A stretch of 64,000 nt of DNA from NCBI GenBank assembly GCA_011037195.1, contig JAAEAF010003317.1, positions 33,904 through 97,903 on the forward strand, given 5' to 3'. Below, one piece after another: positions 63,068 to 64,000 of the stretch; positions within the stretch are counted from its first letter, which is position 1; each line of letters starts with the position of its first letter. Made by a program: the position numbers and the translations under genes. This DNA comes from Triatoma infestans. Taxonomy: Eukaryota; Arthropoda; Insecta; Hemiptera; Reduviidae. The notes beneath the pieces were generated by a model, which did no database searches, had not been told where the DNA came from, and saw only the letters and a list, made by a program, of their open reading frames with translations.

Positions 63068-63204
63068 GATGACCACCAAAAGAAGCATGCTATTACGGAA
63101 AATATCTCTGATGCTTTGCAGCTTTGCGGAACAATAAACATTACCTTTATCAGTCCACAGCAAAATTTCTAAAGATTGTGTAGAGGTTTAAAGCCTATTA
63201 TTGA

Positions 63205-63600
63205 CAAAGCTTCTCCAGAATTCCGTTTTTTCCTGGCAACTTCATTGCAGGAAGTTTTCAGAAAATCCGGAAAAAACTTAGAAAATCTTCCGAATACGTT
63301 ACTCATAATTATACAAACTTGTAGGGAAACTTTAGTTACAGTTGTCTCAGAATCTCCGAAAAATTATAACTTCATATCTAAACGGAATATCAAGTTTGAA
63401 CTTTTTGCGATTTTCTCGTTTTAAAGTTTCTTTTTATATACATACGGACACAAATACATATATACACTGAAATCATTGGCTAAAAACATGTTTCCCTACA
63501 AAACTGTATTTCCGGTAAAAACTCATATAAAAAATTTAGATAAACATAATAATATTCTGTCTCTTACAACAGTAGGTGAGAGTAAAAAAAAAACCGCGTA
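63205..63600 (-). mobile_element. Microsatellite-bearing AT-rich repeat fragment
   Basis: 'cataactt..atatctaaacggaatatcaagtttgaactttttgcg', 'gatttt', 'cacaaatacatatatacactgaaatcattggctaaaaacatg', 'tttccggtaaaaactcatat', 'ctgtctcttacaacagtaggtgagagt'. Minus order; the CA tract is reduced. Confidence 0.55.
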
Positions 63601-64000
63601 TACGTGTAGACAATCTAAACAATCCTTCAAAAATAATGTCATCCGACAACCGTTTTAAAAGAATGGCGAAAAAAAGAAGAATCTAGCTCACAATGAATCA
63701 CAGCTGACTTGATTAAAAGGAAAAAAAATTTAGGAATGCAAACATTATCTTTGTTTTAGTATTCATTGTCAAACATATTGTCTCTGTTTAGTATTCTCTT
63801 TATATAACTAACACAGGTTGAAGTATGGATGTACGTTTGTCAGTGTGTATACATATATATACTATATGAGGTATGAGTAGAGAAAGAAAAACTTGACGTT
63901 ATTAAACGGACAGACAGACAGATTGTATGTTTGTACGTACAGTTCGCAATTTGTTACTGAAAATATTTTAGAAGAAATACGTCTTTCTCTCTCTATTCGT
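63600..64000. other. AT-rich unassigned DNA
   Basis: TATATATA at 63854-63861 and CAGACAGACAGA-type repeat at about 63910. Nothing else recognised. Confidence 0.45.

Larger units (their letters stand above)
62855..63130. mobile_element. Palindromic hammerhead element, GGGC family
   Basis: About 275 bp. Left arm 'cttttggtggtcattg' with minus-sense ribozyme 62875-62904. The centre has the strong palindrome 'gacttgcacagagcaaattcaa' / 'ttgaatttgctctgtgcatg'. The right arm holds the plus-sense ribozyme 63038-63067, then 'gatgaccaccaaaagaagcatgctattacggaaaatatctctgatgctttgcagc'. Layout identical to the 21.7 kb copy. Confidence 0.78.

Overview
This window is AT-rich, intergenic-type DNA from a multicellular eukaryote. 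It shows no operons or ribosome binding sites, has many simple-sequence tracts, and carries several layers of decayed transposable elements. An R1-clade LINE, an irritans-like mariner, RNase H-bearing and Jockey-type LINEs and hammerhead-bearing repeats together make an arthropod, probably an insect, the best guess. This rests on element content only. I found no convincing host protein gene, tRNA, rRNA or other host RNA gene, so I read the window as a gene-poor, repeat-dominated region.

Layout from left to right. 1-4.3 kb: unassigned AT-rich DNA with two inverted copies of a microsatellite-bearing repeat and hammerhead-like motifs. 4.4-5.3 kb: 3' end of an RNase H LINE. 6.9-7.6 kb: RTE-like LINE tail. 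8.0-9.1 kb: dead mariner. 14.6-15.7 kb and 45.2-49.0 kb: two copies of one RNase H-encoding LINE (I/LOA-like). The second copy is nearly full length but internally deleted. 16.6, 36.9 and 42.6 kb: Jockey-type reverse transcriptase fragments. 26.5-27.5 kb: R1-clade LINE on the minus strand. 29.7-31.3 kb: RTE/CR1-like RT piece and a restriction-like endonuclease piece, minus strand. 39.4-40.2 kb: Tc1 transposase fragments on opposite strands. A tRNA-derived SINE occurs at least seven times (9.9, 13.6, 23.5, 24.9, 44.6, 52.4, 56.8 kb).

The most notable content is a dense set of about 20 hammerhead ribozyme (HHR) cores in various states of decay. At least four have an intact conserved core (21.9 kb +, 33.8 kb -, 44.5 kb -, 60.4 kb +). 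They usually sit as head-to-head pairs in short palindromic elements of at least three sequence families. Hammerheads are known from terminal repeats of Penelope-like retroelements and from retrozymes. The elements here look like small non-autonomous relatives, but no Penelope RT or GIY-YIG domain is visible in the window.

A second abundant repeat (over 15 segments) carries an internal CA/TG microsatellite at a fixed place, internal units of about 290 bp marked by CCGGAAGT, short terminal inverted repeats and an end hairpin (GTGTGA/TCACAC). This architecture recalls non-autonomous Helentron-type (HINE/DINE-1-like) elements. All coding features are remnants with frameshifts, stops or lost catalytic residues. 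Function is described for the family, not claimed for these copies.
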